DNA of 64,000 nucleotides from positions 1 through 64,000 of the forward strand of contig NZ_JBBWVE010000032.1 of NCBI RefSeq assembly GCF_041903755.1. Direction: 5' to 3'. Origin of the DNA: Thiocapsa roseilacustris. Lineage in GTDB: Bacteria > Pseudomonadota > Gammaproteobacteria > Chromatiales > Chromatiaceae. The translations under genes were made by a program, and so were the position numbers. The stretch's first letter is position 1. Every line of letters starts with the position of its first letter. The notes below the pieces were generated by a model that was given only the letters and a program-made list of their open reading frames with translations, did no database searches and was not told where the DNA came from. This document shows positions 34,277 through 42,082 of this stretch, piece after piece.

Positions 34277-35157
34277 TCGCCCTTCGATTCTTCGGCGGCG
34301 GCCTCGTCGGTCGGCTTGAGCTTCACGACCTCCTCGTTGAGCTCCACCATGGCGCCGTCGCGCATCTCGGCCAGCTTCGCCGATAGCTGCTGGCGCTTGA
34401 GCAGGGCCGTAAGCTGCTGCTTGGCATCCTCGAAACTCGGAGGCTCGGCCTTGCGGGAGTCCTGCAGCTCGATCACATGCCATCCGAACTGGGTCTGCAC
34501 GGGTGTTTTCGTGTAGCTGCCGACCTCCATCGCGGCGACGGCCTCGGAGAAGGGCGCTACCATCTGGTTGGCGTCGAACCACTCGAGATCGCCGCCGTTC
34601 TTGCCGGTCGGTCCGAGCGAGTGCTCCCGAGCCAGATCGCCGAAATCGGCGCCGCCGTCGAGCTCCTCGATCATCTTCTTTGCCTCTTCTTCGTCCTTGA
34701 CGAGGATGTGGCGTGCCTTGTACTCGGTCTGGCTGGCGTTTTCCTTGACCTCCTCGTAAGCCTTCTTCAGCTCATCTTCGGTCGGCTCGATCTCCTCGGC
34801 CATCGAGGCCAGAGCCGCGTTGGAGAGGATCTTCATGCGTTGCAGCTCGATGGCGACACCGACGTCGGGGTCGTTCTCCAGATGACGCCGAGCGGCCTCC
34901 TGCGATGCAACCACCAGACTCATGAAGTCGTTGAAGGCCTGCTCTTGGAGCTCAGGCGAATTCTGGCCCTGGCTTTGCTGCAGGCGCTCCAGGAAAAAGA
35001 GACGGAACAGGTCGAGCCCGTAGGGTGTGTCGTTGACCGTCGCGATCAGGATGTCGTCGCCCTGCGGTTGGGCCTCCACGTCCTTGGCGTCCTCGGCAAC
35101 GGCGGCACCTGCGGCCAGCAGGGCACACAGGAGGAGGGGAATGCGAGTCGTCTTCAT
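34273..35157 (-). CDS. Periplasmic PpiC-type peptidyl-prolyl isomerase
   Basis: A 294-residue parvulin starting MKTTRIPLLLCALLAAGAAV with a signal peptide. An N-terminal SurA/PpiD-like helical chaperone part (~30-140) contains DDILIATVNDTPYGLDLFRL. The parvulin domain (~145-245) has the hallmark YKARHILVKDEEEAKKMIEE, then GADFGDLAREHSLGPTGKNG, GDLEWF and QTQFGWHVIELQDSR. The C-terminal tail is acidic and lysine-rich. It should help fold outer-membrane or periplasmic proteins. The start has GGAAATCATC rather than a strong ribosome site. yciI and yciB lie upstream on the same strand. Confidence 0.9.
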   Translation of the reverse strand: MKTTRIPLLLCALLAAGAAVAEDAKDVEAQPQGDDILIATVNDTPYGLDLFRLFFLERLQQSQGQNSPELQEQAFNDFMSLVVASQEAARRHLENDPDVGVAIELQRMKILSNAALASMAEEIEPTEDELKKAYEEVKENASQTEYKARHILVKDEEEAKKMIEELDGGADFGDLAREHSLGPTGKNGGDLEWFDANQMVAPFSEAVAAMEVGSYTKTPVQTQFGWHVIELQDSRKAEPPSFEDAKQQLTALLKRQQLSAKLAEMRDGAMVELNEEVVKLKPTDEAAAEESKGD

Positions 35158-35276
35158 GGTGATGATTTCCGTAGGTTGGGATTCATTGGCATCCGAGGAT
35201 GCCTGCGATTGCATTGGGAGAGACGGCAGAGGAGAAGACTCATCCGCCTGTTGCGAGCAGCGTCCGCACTCGGATC

Positions 35277-35579
35277 TCAGGTTGGAAACACCCGCTTGAA
35301 GGGCTTGACCTGGACCTCTCGGTAGACGCCGGCAGCCTTGTACGGATCCGCGGCCGCCCATTGCTCGGCCGCGGCCAGATCGGGGAATTCGGCAAGGATC
35401 AGGGATCCGGAGAAACCGGCCTCGCCGGGATCGGGGCTGTCGATCGCCGGGTGAGGCCCTGCGAGGACCAAGCGACCCTCGTTTTGCAGGGCTTGCAGGC
35501 GTGCCAGATGCTCGGGCCGCGCGGTCAGGCGTGCCGCGAGACTATGCTCGTGATCGACGGCGATGATGGCGTACAGCAC
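35277..35579 (-). CDS. yciI: YciI family protein
   Basis: A 100-residue protein from a GTG start. It has the DxxH-type core of the YciI/YCII fold: AIIAVDHEHSLAARLTARPE, HLARLQALQNEGRLVLAGPH, PGEAGFSGSLILAEFPDLAA, AEQWAAADPYKAAGVYREVQ and PFKRVFP. Members are small ferredoxin-like-fold proteins of poorly defined, possibly catalytic role. It starts 1 base after the yciB stop codon, and the yciB-yciI pair is a common gammaproteobacterial arrangement. Confidence 0.9.
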   Translation of the reverse strand: MLYAIIAVDHEHSLAARLTARPEHLARLQALQNEGRLVLAGPHPAIDSPDPGEAGFSGSLILAEFPDLAAAEQWAAADPYKAAGVYREVQVKPFKRVFPT

Positions 35580-35580
35580 G

Positions 35581-36255
35581 TCAGTCGGCCTCCAGGGTCC
35601 GGGGTTCGTCCTTCATATGGCGGGACAGGTAGAAGGCCTGTGCAATGACGAACACGAGCGTCATCCCCATCATACCGAAGAGCTTGAAATTCACCCAGAT
35701 GTCCTCTCGCGCCTGCGCATCGTTGCAGAGCGAGAGCAGGTCGCCGCTGAAGCGTTCAGTGCAGGCCGAGAGGTCGATGTCCTGCAGACCCGATGCGAGA
35801 ATCAGCGCCTGCTGGGCACCGAAGAATCCGCTGCCGATATAGACCACGAAGAGATTCACGAGCCCGGTGACGACGAAGAACCCGACCCACATTATGTTCA
35901 GGCGCGTCCAAACCGTGGAAGGGAGGTCGATGGCCTTGCCCATCATCCGCTCGATCAGGGTTTGCCTCCCGATGAACTGGCTGCCGAGAAAGACGGCGCC
36001 GAATAGCCAGTTGACGATCGTCGGTTTCCACATGACGAAGATCGGATCGCGCAGGGCGATCGTCATCCCGCCGAACAGCACCAGCAACCCGAGTGTGATC
36101 AGCGGCATGGCCTCGATATGCCGCCGCCTTATCCACGACCACCCGACCAGGATGGCCGAGGCGAGGATGGCGACACCGGTCGCGACGTAGATGCCTTCGA
36201 GCTTGTAGGCGGCGAAGAACAGGAGAATCGGAAAGAAGTCGACCAAGAGTTTCAT
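35581..36255 (-). CDS. yciB: Inner-membrane septation protein YciB
   Basis: A 224-residue polytopic membrane protein beginning MKLLVDFFPILLFFAAYKLE, the diagnostic YciB/IspZ N-terminus. About five or six helices follow, with KPTIVNWLFGAVFLGSQF and WTRLNIMWVGFFVVTGLVNL conserved. The family is usually about 180 residues. The extra length is an inserted segment (ASGLQDIDLSACTERFSGDL, then LSLCNDAQAREDIW) between two helices, with two cysteines. YciB interacts with cell-envelope elongation and division factors. It is followed without a gap by yciI. Confidence 0.9.
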   Translation of the reverse strand: MKLLVDFFPILLFFAAYKLEGIYVATGVAILASAILVGWSWIRRRHIEAMPLITLGLLVLFGGMTIALRDPIFVMWKPTIVNWLFGAVFLGSQFIGRQTLIERMMGKAIDLPSTVWTRLNIMWVGFFVVTGLVNLFVVYIGSGFFGAQQALILASGLQDIDLSACTERFSGDLLSLCNDAQAREDIWVNFKLFGMMGMTLVFVIAQAFYLSRHMKDEPRTLEAD

Positions 36256-36502
36256 GAGGCAGGGGTCGCCGGTGTGGCATACGTGGTGATTCGGGATGAT
36301 GGGTCCGCGCGGGAACCGAGCGGTTCGACAGCCTGCAGCGGCGGCGGTTTCAACGCTGTCGCCGGGGGCGACGGTCGCCGTGACGGAGACAGAGCTCGAT
36401 CCCGCAGTCGTGCGCGATAGGATACGGGGATCGGGCGGGCAGGGCAAAGGCGTTCGCGCGAGTTGACGTGTATAGTTGCGTCCGGTTTTTGATCTCACCT
36501 GA

Positions 36503-37876
36503 ATGGGGATGCAACACGTGGAGACGATCGAGAGTTGGGTCGGCACGATCAACGGGCTCGTCTGGGGGCCTCCCATGCTGGTTCTCATCTTGGGAACCGG
36601 TCTCTTCCTGATGATTGGCTTGCGCTTGATGCCGCTGCTGAAGCTCGGATTCGGCTTCCGCATGTTGTGGGCCGGTCGGCACGCGCAGGGACAGGGCAAC
36701 ATCACGCCCTTCAATGCCTTGATGACGTCGCTCGCGGCGACCATCGGAACGGGCAACATCGCCGGCGTTGCCACGGCCATCGCCATCGGTGGTCCCGGCG
36801 CCTTGTTCTGGATGTGGTGCACGGCGCTCGTCGGCATGGCCACCAAATATGCCGAGGGTGTCCTGGCGGTGAAATACCGCGAAGTGGACGAAAAGGGCAA
36901 CTATGTTGGCGGTCCCATGTACTACATCAAGAACGGGCTGGGTCGTCGCTGGCTCTGGCTCGGCACCGCCTTCGCGATCTTCGGCGGGCTCGCCGGGTTT
37001 GGGATCGGCAACATGGTCCAGGCCAACTCGGTGTCCCATGCCATCAGCAGCAAGTTCGCGATCCCGGAGCTCTGGTCGGGAATCGCGATGGCCGTGATGG
37101 TCGGGTTGGTTTTGATCGGAGGTATTCGCTGGATTGCCCAGGTCGCCGGCAAGCTGGTGCCCTTTATGGCGATCGCCTATGTGGTCGGCGGTTTGGTGGT
37201 CTTGGCCTTCAACCTCGAGAAAATTCCCGAAGCCATCTACCAAATCGTGCTGCATGCCTTTTCGCCGACGGCCGCCGCGGGTGGATTCGCCGGTGCGACC
37301 CTGATGCTGGGCATCCAGATGGGCGTGGCACGAGGTATCTTCTCCAACGAGGCCGGTCTGGGCAGTGCCCCGATCGCACATGCGGCAGCACAGAGCAACG
37401 ATCCGATCCAGCAAGGCACGGTCGCCATGCTCGGCACCTTTATCGACACCATCATCATCTGCACCATCACGGGGCTGGTCATCATGGTGTCGGGCGAGTG
37501 GATGAGCGGCGCGACCGGCGCGGAGCTGTCCTCCGCGGCCTTCAGCGCCGGCCTGCCGTCGGTCGGCGGCTACATCGTCACCTTCGGGCTGGCCCTCTTT
37601 GCCTTCACGACCATCCTGGGATGGAGCGTCTATGGCGAGCGCTGCATGGAGTACCTGTTCGGCATCCGCGCCATTGTTCCCTTTCGGTTGGTCTGGGTCG
37701 CGGTCATTCCAGTCGGGGCGATGCTTGAGCTCGACTTCATCTGGCTGGTCGCCGATACACTCAACGCACTCATGGCGATCCCCAACCTGGTTGCACTACT
37801 CCTGCTCAGTCCGGTCGTCTTTCGGATGACGCGGGATTACTTCGCCGACCCGATCAATCGGCGCGTTGTGACCTGA
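36503..37876 (+). CDS. Alanine/glycine:cation symporter (AGCS family)
   Basis: A 457-residue polytopic transporter of the AGCS (AlsT/DagA) family that imports alanine or glycine with sodium. Conserved blocks: GNITPFNALMTSLAATIGTG, NIAGVATAIAIGGPGALFWM, GPMYYIKNGLG, and RGIFSNEAGLGSAPIAHAAA. About ten membrane helices are visible and length is normal. It is a single-gene unit, divergent from yciB. TTGACG at 36463-36468 could be a -35 element without a convincing -10. Confidence 0.92.
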   Translation: MGMQHVETIESWVGTINGLVWGPPMLVLILGTGLFLMIGLRLMPLLKLGFGFRMLWAGRHAQGQGNITPFNALMTSLAATIGTGNIAGVATAIAIGGPGALFWMWCTALVGMATKYAEGVLAVKYREVDEKGNYVGGPMYYIKNGLGRRWLWLGTAFAIFGGLAGFGIGNMVQANSVSHAISSKFAIPELWSGIAMAVMVGLVLIGGIRWIAQVAGKLVPFMAIAYVVGGLVVLAFNLEKIPEAIYQIVLHAFSPTAAAGGFAGATLMLGIQMGVARGIFSNEAGLGSAPIAHAAAQSNDPIQQGTVAMLGTFIDTIIICTITGLVIMVSGEWMSGATGAELSSAAFSAGLPSVGGYIVTFGLALFAFTTILGWSVYGERCMEYLFGIRAIVPFRLVWVAVIPVGAMLELDFIWLVADTLNALMAIPNLVALLLLSPVVFRMTRDYFADPINRRVVT

Positions 37877-37884
37877 GCGCCGGA

Positions 37885-37951
37885 TCAAAACCCCGTCCCG
37901 TGCGAGATACTCATTTTCGAATGATCTCGACGCTTGGTGCATCCGCAACAC
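37885..37951. repeat. Possible degenerate element P copy
   Basis: TCAAAACCCCGTCCCGTGCG followed by ATACTCATTTTCG resembles the left part of type B copies (CGTTTTCG region). It runs directly into the next intact copy. No clear right end is seen. Confidence 0.35.
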
Positions 37952-38038
37952 TTAAACCGCGCCGACTCCAGCGGTCGTCAAGTCTGCCGAGGCCGATCCC
38001 ATCCAAAAACATTGCATACCGCGCTTGGCGCGGTTTAA
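37952..38038 (-). repeat. Element P copy, type A reverse
   Basis: TTAAACCGCGCCGACTCCAG at the left, the reverse type A core GGCCGATCCCATCCAAAAAC, and GGCGCGGTTTAA at the right. The TAA stop of bolA (complement of 38035-38037) is part of the right end. Confidence 0.9.
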
Positions 38039-38358
38039 TGCGACGCTGTCTTCGATCCGCCTTGACATGGCGGCGATTCGGGGGCCGCGCCGCCTTTGGC
38101 GAACCATTCCTCCGGCGTCCAGGTATGCAGGGCGATGGCGTGGAGCCCGCCTTCGAGCTCGCTGCTCAGGGCGTGATTGAGGAGACGATGCCGGGCGAGC
38201 AAGGTCTTGTCGGCGAAAGTCTCGCTGACCACCAGGATCTTAAAGTGGGACTCGGCACCGGCGGGCACCGAGTGCATGTGGCTTTCGTCGACGACCTCGA
38301 TGTGCACGGGGTCGAAGGTGTTCTTCAAAGCGTCTTCGATGCGGGTTTTTCTGTTCAT
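38035..38358 (-). CDS. bolA: BolA family protein
   Basis: A 107-residue protein starting MNRKTRIEDALKNTFDPVHI. The BolA core is complete: VVDESHMHSVPAGAESHFKI, LVVSETFADKTLLARHRLLN, and GGLHAIALHTWTPEEW with the invariant histidine that co-ligates [2Fe-2S] clusters with monothiol glutaredoxins. BolA acts in iron-sulfur trafficking and morphology under stress. The C-terminal extension (FAKGGAAPESPPCQGGSKTASH, in two parts) is unusual and ends at the element P stop codon, so it may have been changed by that element. Confidence 0.9.
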   Translation of the reverse strand: MNRKTRIEDALKNTFDPVHIEVVDESHMHSVPAGAESHFKILVVSETFADKTLLARHRLLNHALSSELEGGLHAIALHTWTPEEWFAKGGAAPESPPCQGGSKTASH

Positions 38359-38526
38359 CGGGGCGTTTCGGCTTGGCTTGCCCATCCGGGCATGTCTCAT
38401 GGAACTATGGGCCGCCCCTTGTCTGCGCAAGCGCCGTGGATCGAAACCCTGTCTGCTCCGGCGCATCCGGATGCCGACACACGACAGAGCCGACGCGAAT
38501 GCAGCGCAGGCGATGCAGAACGCGAC

Positions 38527-39096
38527 TCAACGGCTCTGTTCGGCGAGCTGCTCCGCGACCGCCTGATCACCGGCCTCGCGGGCGTGGTCCTCGGCGGTGT
38601 TGCCCGCGAAGTCCTTCAGGGTCCGATCGGCACCCCGGCGTAGCAAGACCTCGACGGTCTCGACGTGGCCTTTGCCGGCGGTCCAGATCAAGGCCGTCCA
38701 GCCTTCGGTCTGCTCCTGGTGATCGATCATGGCGCCTTTGCTCAACAGGAGATCCACGATCGTTGCATGATTGTTCGAGGCCGCGAGCATCATGGCCGTG
38801 TAACCGCCCTTGTCTTGGGCGTCGATCTCGGCGCCGGCCTCGAGGAGGCGCTCTACGACATCGGCGTGCCCGTAGAGCGCGGCCTTCATGAGCGGTGTCC
38901 AGTCGCAGCTGTCGCGAACATCGACCTTCGTCGATGGCTTCAAGAGGGCGTTCAGGGCTGAGAGGTCGCCTTGCTCGGCAAGGTCGAGCAGGGCCGAACC
39001 CTCGCCTTCCGGGGGCGAGTCCGATAGGTGAAAGACGGCGAAGGCGACGAGGATCGCGATCGCGACGAGGGCGAGGATACGGATGAGGAGGTTCAT
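38527..39096 (-). CDS. Membrane-anchored ankyrin-repeat protein
   Basis: A 189-residue protein with an N-terminal membrane anchor (LIRILALVAIAILVAFAVFH) and about four ankyrin repeats: SALLDLAEQGDLSALNALLK, WTPLMKAALYGHADVVERLL, YTAMMLAASNNHATIVDLLL, WTALIWTAGKGHVETVEVLL, plus a capping NTAEDHAREAGDQAVAEQLA. The repeats should form a periplasmic or cytoplasmic protein-binding surface; topology favours the periplasm. The partner is unknown. It lies 55 bases after the trkA-encoding end on the same strand. Confidence 0.85.
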   Translation of the reverse strand: MNLLIRILALVAIAILVAFAVFHLSDSPPEGEGSALLDLAEQGDLSALNALLKPSTKVDVRDSCDWTPLMKAALYGHADVVERLLEAGAEIDAQDKGGYTAMMLAASNNHATIVDLLLSKGAMIDHQEQTEGWTALIWTAGKGHVETVEVLLRRGADRTLKDFAGNTAEDHAREAGDQAVAEQLAEQSR

Positions 39097-39150
39097 GGCC
39101 GCTCATTGTCCGGACCCGGAACCGGTCGGCCAATGCGAATCGGCATCTAC

Positions 39151-40524
39151 TCAGAGAAAGGTAACCCCGACCTGGAACAGCCGTTCGACCTCCGGGATCC
39201 GCGCCTTGTCCTGAAGGAAGAGGATGACGTGGTCTTCCGCGGCGATGACGGTGTCGTGGTGCGCCATCAGGACCTCGTCGCCGCGGACGATGGCGCCGAT
39301 ACTGGTGCCCCGCGGGAGCTTGATGTTCTCGATGCTCCGCCCGATCACCTTGCTCGATGTCTCGTCGCCGTGGGCGATGGCCTCGATGGCCTCCGCCGCG
39401 CCGCGTCGCAGAGAATGCACGACGACGACATCGCCGCGCCGGATATGCTTGAGCAGGCTTCCGATGGTTGCCTGCTGCGGCGAGATGGCGATGTCGATGG
39501 CCCCGGATTGCACCAGCTCCACATAGGACGGGCGATTGATCAGGGCCATAACCTTGCGCGCGCCCAGCCGCTTCGCGAGCATTGCGGAGAGGATATTCGC
39601 CTCGTCGTCGTCGGTAACGGCGCAGAAGACATCGGTGTTCTCGATATTCTCTTCCAGGAGCAGATCGCGATCCGCCGCGTCGCCGTGCAGCACGATCGTC
39701 TTCTCGAGATTCTCCGCGATGCGCTTGCAGCGTTTCAGATCGCGCTCGATGATCTTCACTCGGTAGTTGAGCTCCAGCGCCCCGGCGAGCCGGGTGCCGA
39801 TATTGCCGCCGCCGGCGATGATCAGGCGCTTGTAGGGACGATCCAGACGCCGCAGCTCGCTCATCACCGAGCGGATGTGCTTGGGGGCTGCGACGAAGAA
39901 GATCTCGTCGTCGGCCTCGATGACGGTATCGCCTTGGGGCTCGATGGCCCGATCCTGGCGATAGATAGCCGCGACCCGGGCCTCGACCCTGGGCATGTGC
40001 TCATGCAGGGTGCGCAGCTCGTGCCCGACCAAGGGACCGCCGTAATAAGCCTTGACCGCGACCAGCCGGATCCGCCCGCCGGCGAAGTCGAGCACCTGCA
40101 AGGTGCCAGGATTCTCGACCAGACGCAGGATGTACTCGGTGACCAATGCCTCCGGGCTGATCGGAAAATCGATCGGCAGGGCATCGGTACCGAACAGCTT
40201 GGGTTGATCGAGAAAGCTCTGAGCACGCACCCGGGCGATCTTGGTCGGGGTATGGAAGAGCGTGTAGGCGACCTGACAGGCGACCATATTGGTCTCGTCG
40301 CTGTTGGTGACCGCGATGATCATGTCGGCGTCTTCCGCGCCCGCACGGCGCAACACGTCCGGGTGCGCACCGTGGCCCAGGATGGTGCGCAGATCGAAAC
40401 GGTCCTGCAGCTCCCTGAGTAGATCCGGGTTGTGGTCGACGACGGTGATGTCGTTCGCCTCGCTGACCAGATTGGCGGCCACCGAGGTCCCGACTTGTCC
40501 GGCACCGAGGATGATGATCTTCAT
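39151..40524 (-). CDS. trkA: Trk system potassium uptake protein TrkA
   Basis: A 457-residue cytosolic regulator with two RCK_N and two RCK_C modules. The first Rossmann motif is IIILGAGQVGTSVAANLVSE at the N-terminus, and the second is LIIAGGGNIGTRLAGALELN at ~230. It binds NAD(H) and gates the TrkH/TrkG potassium channel, which is not in the window. In many gammaproteobacteria trkA lies close to rsmB-fmt-def, as here. The last base of its ATG complement (40524) is already part of an element P copy, so no ribosome-binding site other than repeat sequence (upstream reading GGACGCGGTTTA ATG) is available. Confidence 0.95.
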   Translation of the reverse strand: MKIIILGAGQVGTSVAANLVSEANDITVVDHNPDLLRELQDRFDLRTILGHGAHPDVLRRAGAEDADMIIAVTNSDETNMVACQVAYTLFHTPTKIARVRAQSFLDQPKLFGTDALPIDFPISPEALVTEYILRLVENPGTLQVLDFAGGRIRLVAVKAYYGGPLVGHELRTLHEHMPRVEARVAAIYRQDRAIEPQGDTVIEADDEIFFVAAPKHIRSVMSELRRLDRPYKRLIIAGGGNIGTRLAGALELNYRVKIIERDLKRCKRIAENLEKTIVLHGDAADRDLLLEENIENTDVFCAVTDDDEANILSAMLAKRLGARKVMALINRPSYVELVQSGAIDIAISPQQATIGSLLKHIRRGDVVVVHSLRRGAAEAIEAIAHGDETSSKVIGRSIENIKLPRGTSIGAIVRGDEVLMAHHDTVIAAEDHVILFLQDKARIPEVERLFQVGVTFL

Positions 40525-40610
40525 TAAACCGCGTCCGGAGTCTTCGTGGTTGTGGCGTGGTGTCTTCTTGCCGCGTCGCTCCTCGGAACGATCGGCGCAA
40601 CGCGGTTTAA
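40524..40610. repeat. Element P copy between ntrX and trkA
   Basis: TTAAACCGCGTCCGGAGTCT at the left and AACGCGGTTTAA at the right, with an interior unlike types A and B. It directly abuts the trkA start codon, so the transcribed leader of trkA would contain the whole palindrome. Confidence 0.85.
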
Positions 40611-40690
40611 GTGATTAAAATAAAAAACTTGAAGTGCGTCGGCGCCAAGTTCCGTGGATGCGCCAAGCCGGGGCAACAGGTCCGAACCCG

Positions 40691-40714
40691 ACATACCGCG
40701 CCGGACGCAATTCA
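40691..40714. repeat. Degenerate element P end at the ntrX stop
   Basis: ACATACCGCGCCGGACGCAATTCAA compares with the type A reverse end GCATACCGCGCCGGGCGCGGTTTAA. The ntrX TGA stop (complement of 40712-40714) sits where other genes use the element's TAA, consistent with an old, mutated copy. Confidence 0.5.
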
Positions 40715-42082
40715 ACGCCGCTCCTTGATCTCGATCCCCAGCGAGCGGAGCTTGCGGTACAGATGCGTGCGCTCCATTCCGGCCTCTTTGGCCATCTTGC
40801 TGACGTTGCCGGTGTGTTTTTCGAGCTGATAGTCGAGGTAGGCCTTCTCGAACTGCTCGCGCGCCTGACGCAGCGGCTGATCGAAGGAGACCAGCCCCTC
40901 GAGTGCCTGCCCCTGCGAAGGCGGCGGTGCACCGAGTGCGGATTCGACCTCCTTTTGACTGATCTCGTCGCCAGCACCCAAGATCAGGACCCGTTGCACC
41001 AGGTTTTTGAGCTCGCGCACGTTGCCGGGCCAGGTGTAGTTGCGCAGATAGTTCTGAGCACCCACGCTGAAGCGCCGGTAGGGCAGCTTCTCGTGGGTCG
41101 CGAAATAGTCGAGATAGAAGTTCAGCAGATCCGGGACATCCTCGGCGTGGTCGCGCAGCGGCGGGATGTTCAGCGGGACGACGTTGAGGTGGTAGAAGAG
41201 ATCCTCGCGGAAACGCCCGGCGCGCACTTCCTCCTCGAGATTGCGCTGGGTCGCGGCGATGATCCGCACGTCGATGCGCACCGGCTCCGTGCCCCCGACG
41301 CGGATAAATGATCCGGTATCCAGCGCGCCGAGCAGCTTGGCCTGGGCCTCCAGCTCCATGTCGGCGACCTCGTCGAGCAGCAGCGTCCCGCCGGCGGCCT
41401 TCTCCAGATTCCCGTAATGGGTGTGCTCGCCGTCTTCGGTCCCGAAGAGCTCGCGTGCGGCGTTGCCCCCGGCGAGCGTGGAGACGCTCAGATCGACGAA
41501 GGGGCGCTCGCGGCGTGCGCTCTGTGAATGCAGATAACGCGCGAAGGTCTCCCGGCCGCTGCCGGCGTCTCCGGTGATCAGCACCCAGGTGTCGTGCTGG
41601 GCGATGCGTTTGACCTGCTCGCGGAGCCGTTGCAGGGTCGCGCTGCGCCCGACGGGCTCGTGCACCTGTGGCGCGCGGCGTTTGAGACCGATGTTTTCCT
41701 TCTGGAGCTTGTCGGCCTCCAGTGCCCGCTCCACGGTGAGCAGCAGCTTGGCCATCGAAAGCGGTTTTTCGAGAAAGTCGTAGGCGCCGAGCCGCGTCGC
41801 CTCCACGGCGGTTTCCACTGTGCCGTGACCGGACATCATGATGACCGGGCAAGGCAGGCCGTCTTCCTCCTCCGACCACTCGCGCAGCAGCGTGATGCCG
41901 TCCAGATCGGGCATCCAAATGTCGAGCAGGATCAGATCCGGTCGGCGCTCGCGCAGCGCGTGTCGGGCGGACTCGCCGTTCTCCGCACTTGCCACCGCAT
42001 AGCCCTCGTCCTCCAGGATCTCCTGCACGAGACCTCGGATGTCGGGTTCGTCGTCGACGACCAAGACGTGCGTTGCACTCAT
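40712..42082 (-). CDS. ntrX: NtrX-type response regulator
   Basis: A 456-residue regulator: receiver domain (1-120, VLVVDDEPDIRGL and phospho-acceptor region LILLDIWMPDLDG), AAA+ domain (~140-370) and a C-terminal Fis-type helix (VSKMAKEAGMERTHLYRKL). Walker B LLLDEVADM and WPGNVRELKNLV are conserved. Two departures from classical sigma-54 activators: the GAFTGA loop is replaced (LFGTEDGEHTHYGNLEKA), as is usual for NtrX, and Walker A reads GDAGSGRET with arginine in place of the catalytic lysine. It may therefore act without ATP-driven sigma-54 remodelling. It overlaps ntrY by 4 bases, so the two are co-translated. Confidence 0.92.
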   Translation of the reverse strand: MSATHVLVVDDEPDIRGLVQEILEDEGYAVASAENGESARHALRERRPDLILLDIWMPDLDGITLLREWSEEEDGLPCPVIMMSGHGTVETAVEATRLGAYDFLEKPLSMAKLLLTVERALEADKLQKENIGLKRRAPQVHEPVGRSATLQRLREQVKRIAQHDTWVLITGDAGSGRETFARYLHSQSARRERPFVDLSVSTLAGGNAARELFGTEDGEHTHYGNLEKAAGGTLLLDEVADMELEAQAKLLGALDTGSFIRVGGTEPVRIDVRIIAATQRNLEEEVRAGRFREDLFYHLNVVPLNIPPLRDHAEDVPDLLNFYLDYFATHEKLPYRRFSVGAQNYLRNYTWPGNVRELKNLVQRVLILGAGDEISQKEVESALGAPPPSQGQALEGLVSFDQPLRQAREQFEKAYLDYQLEKHTGNVSKMAKEAGMERTHLYRKLRSLGIEIKERR

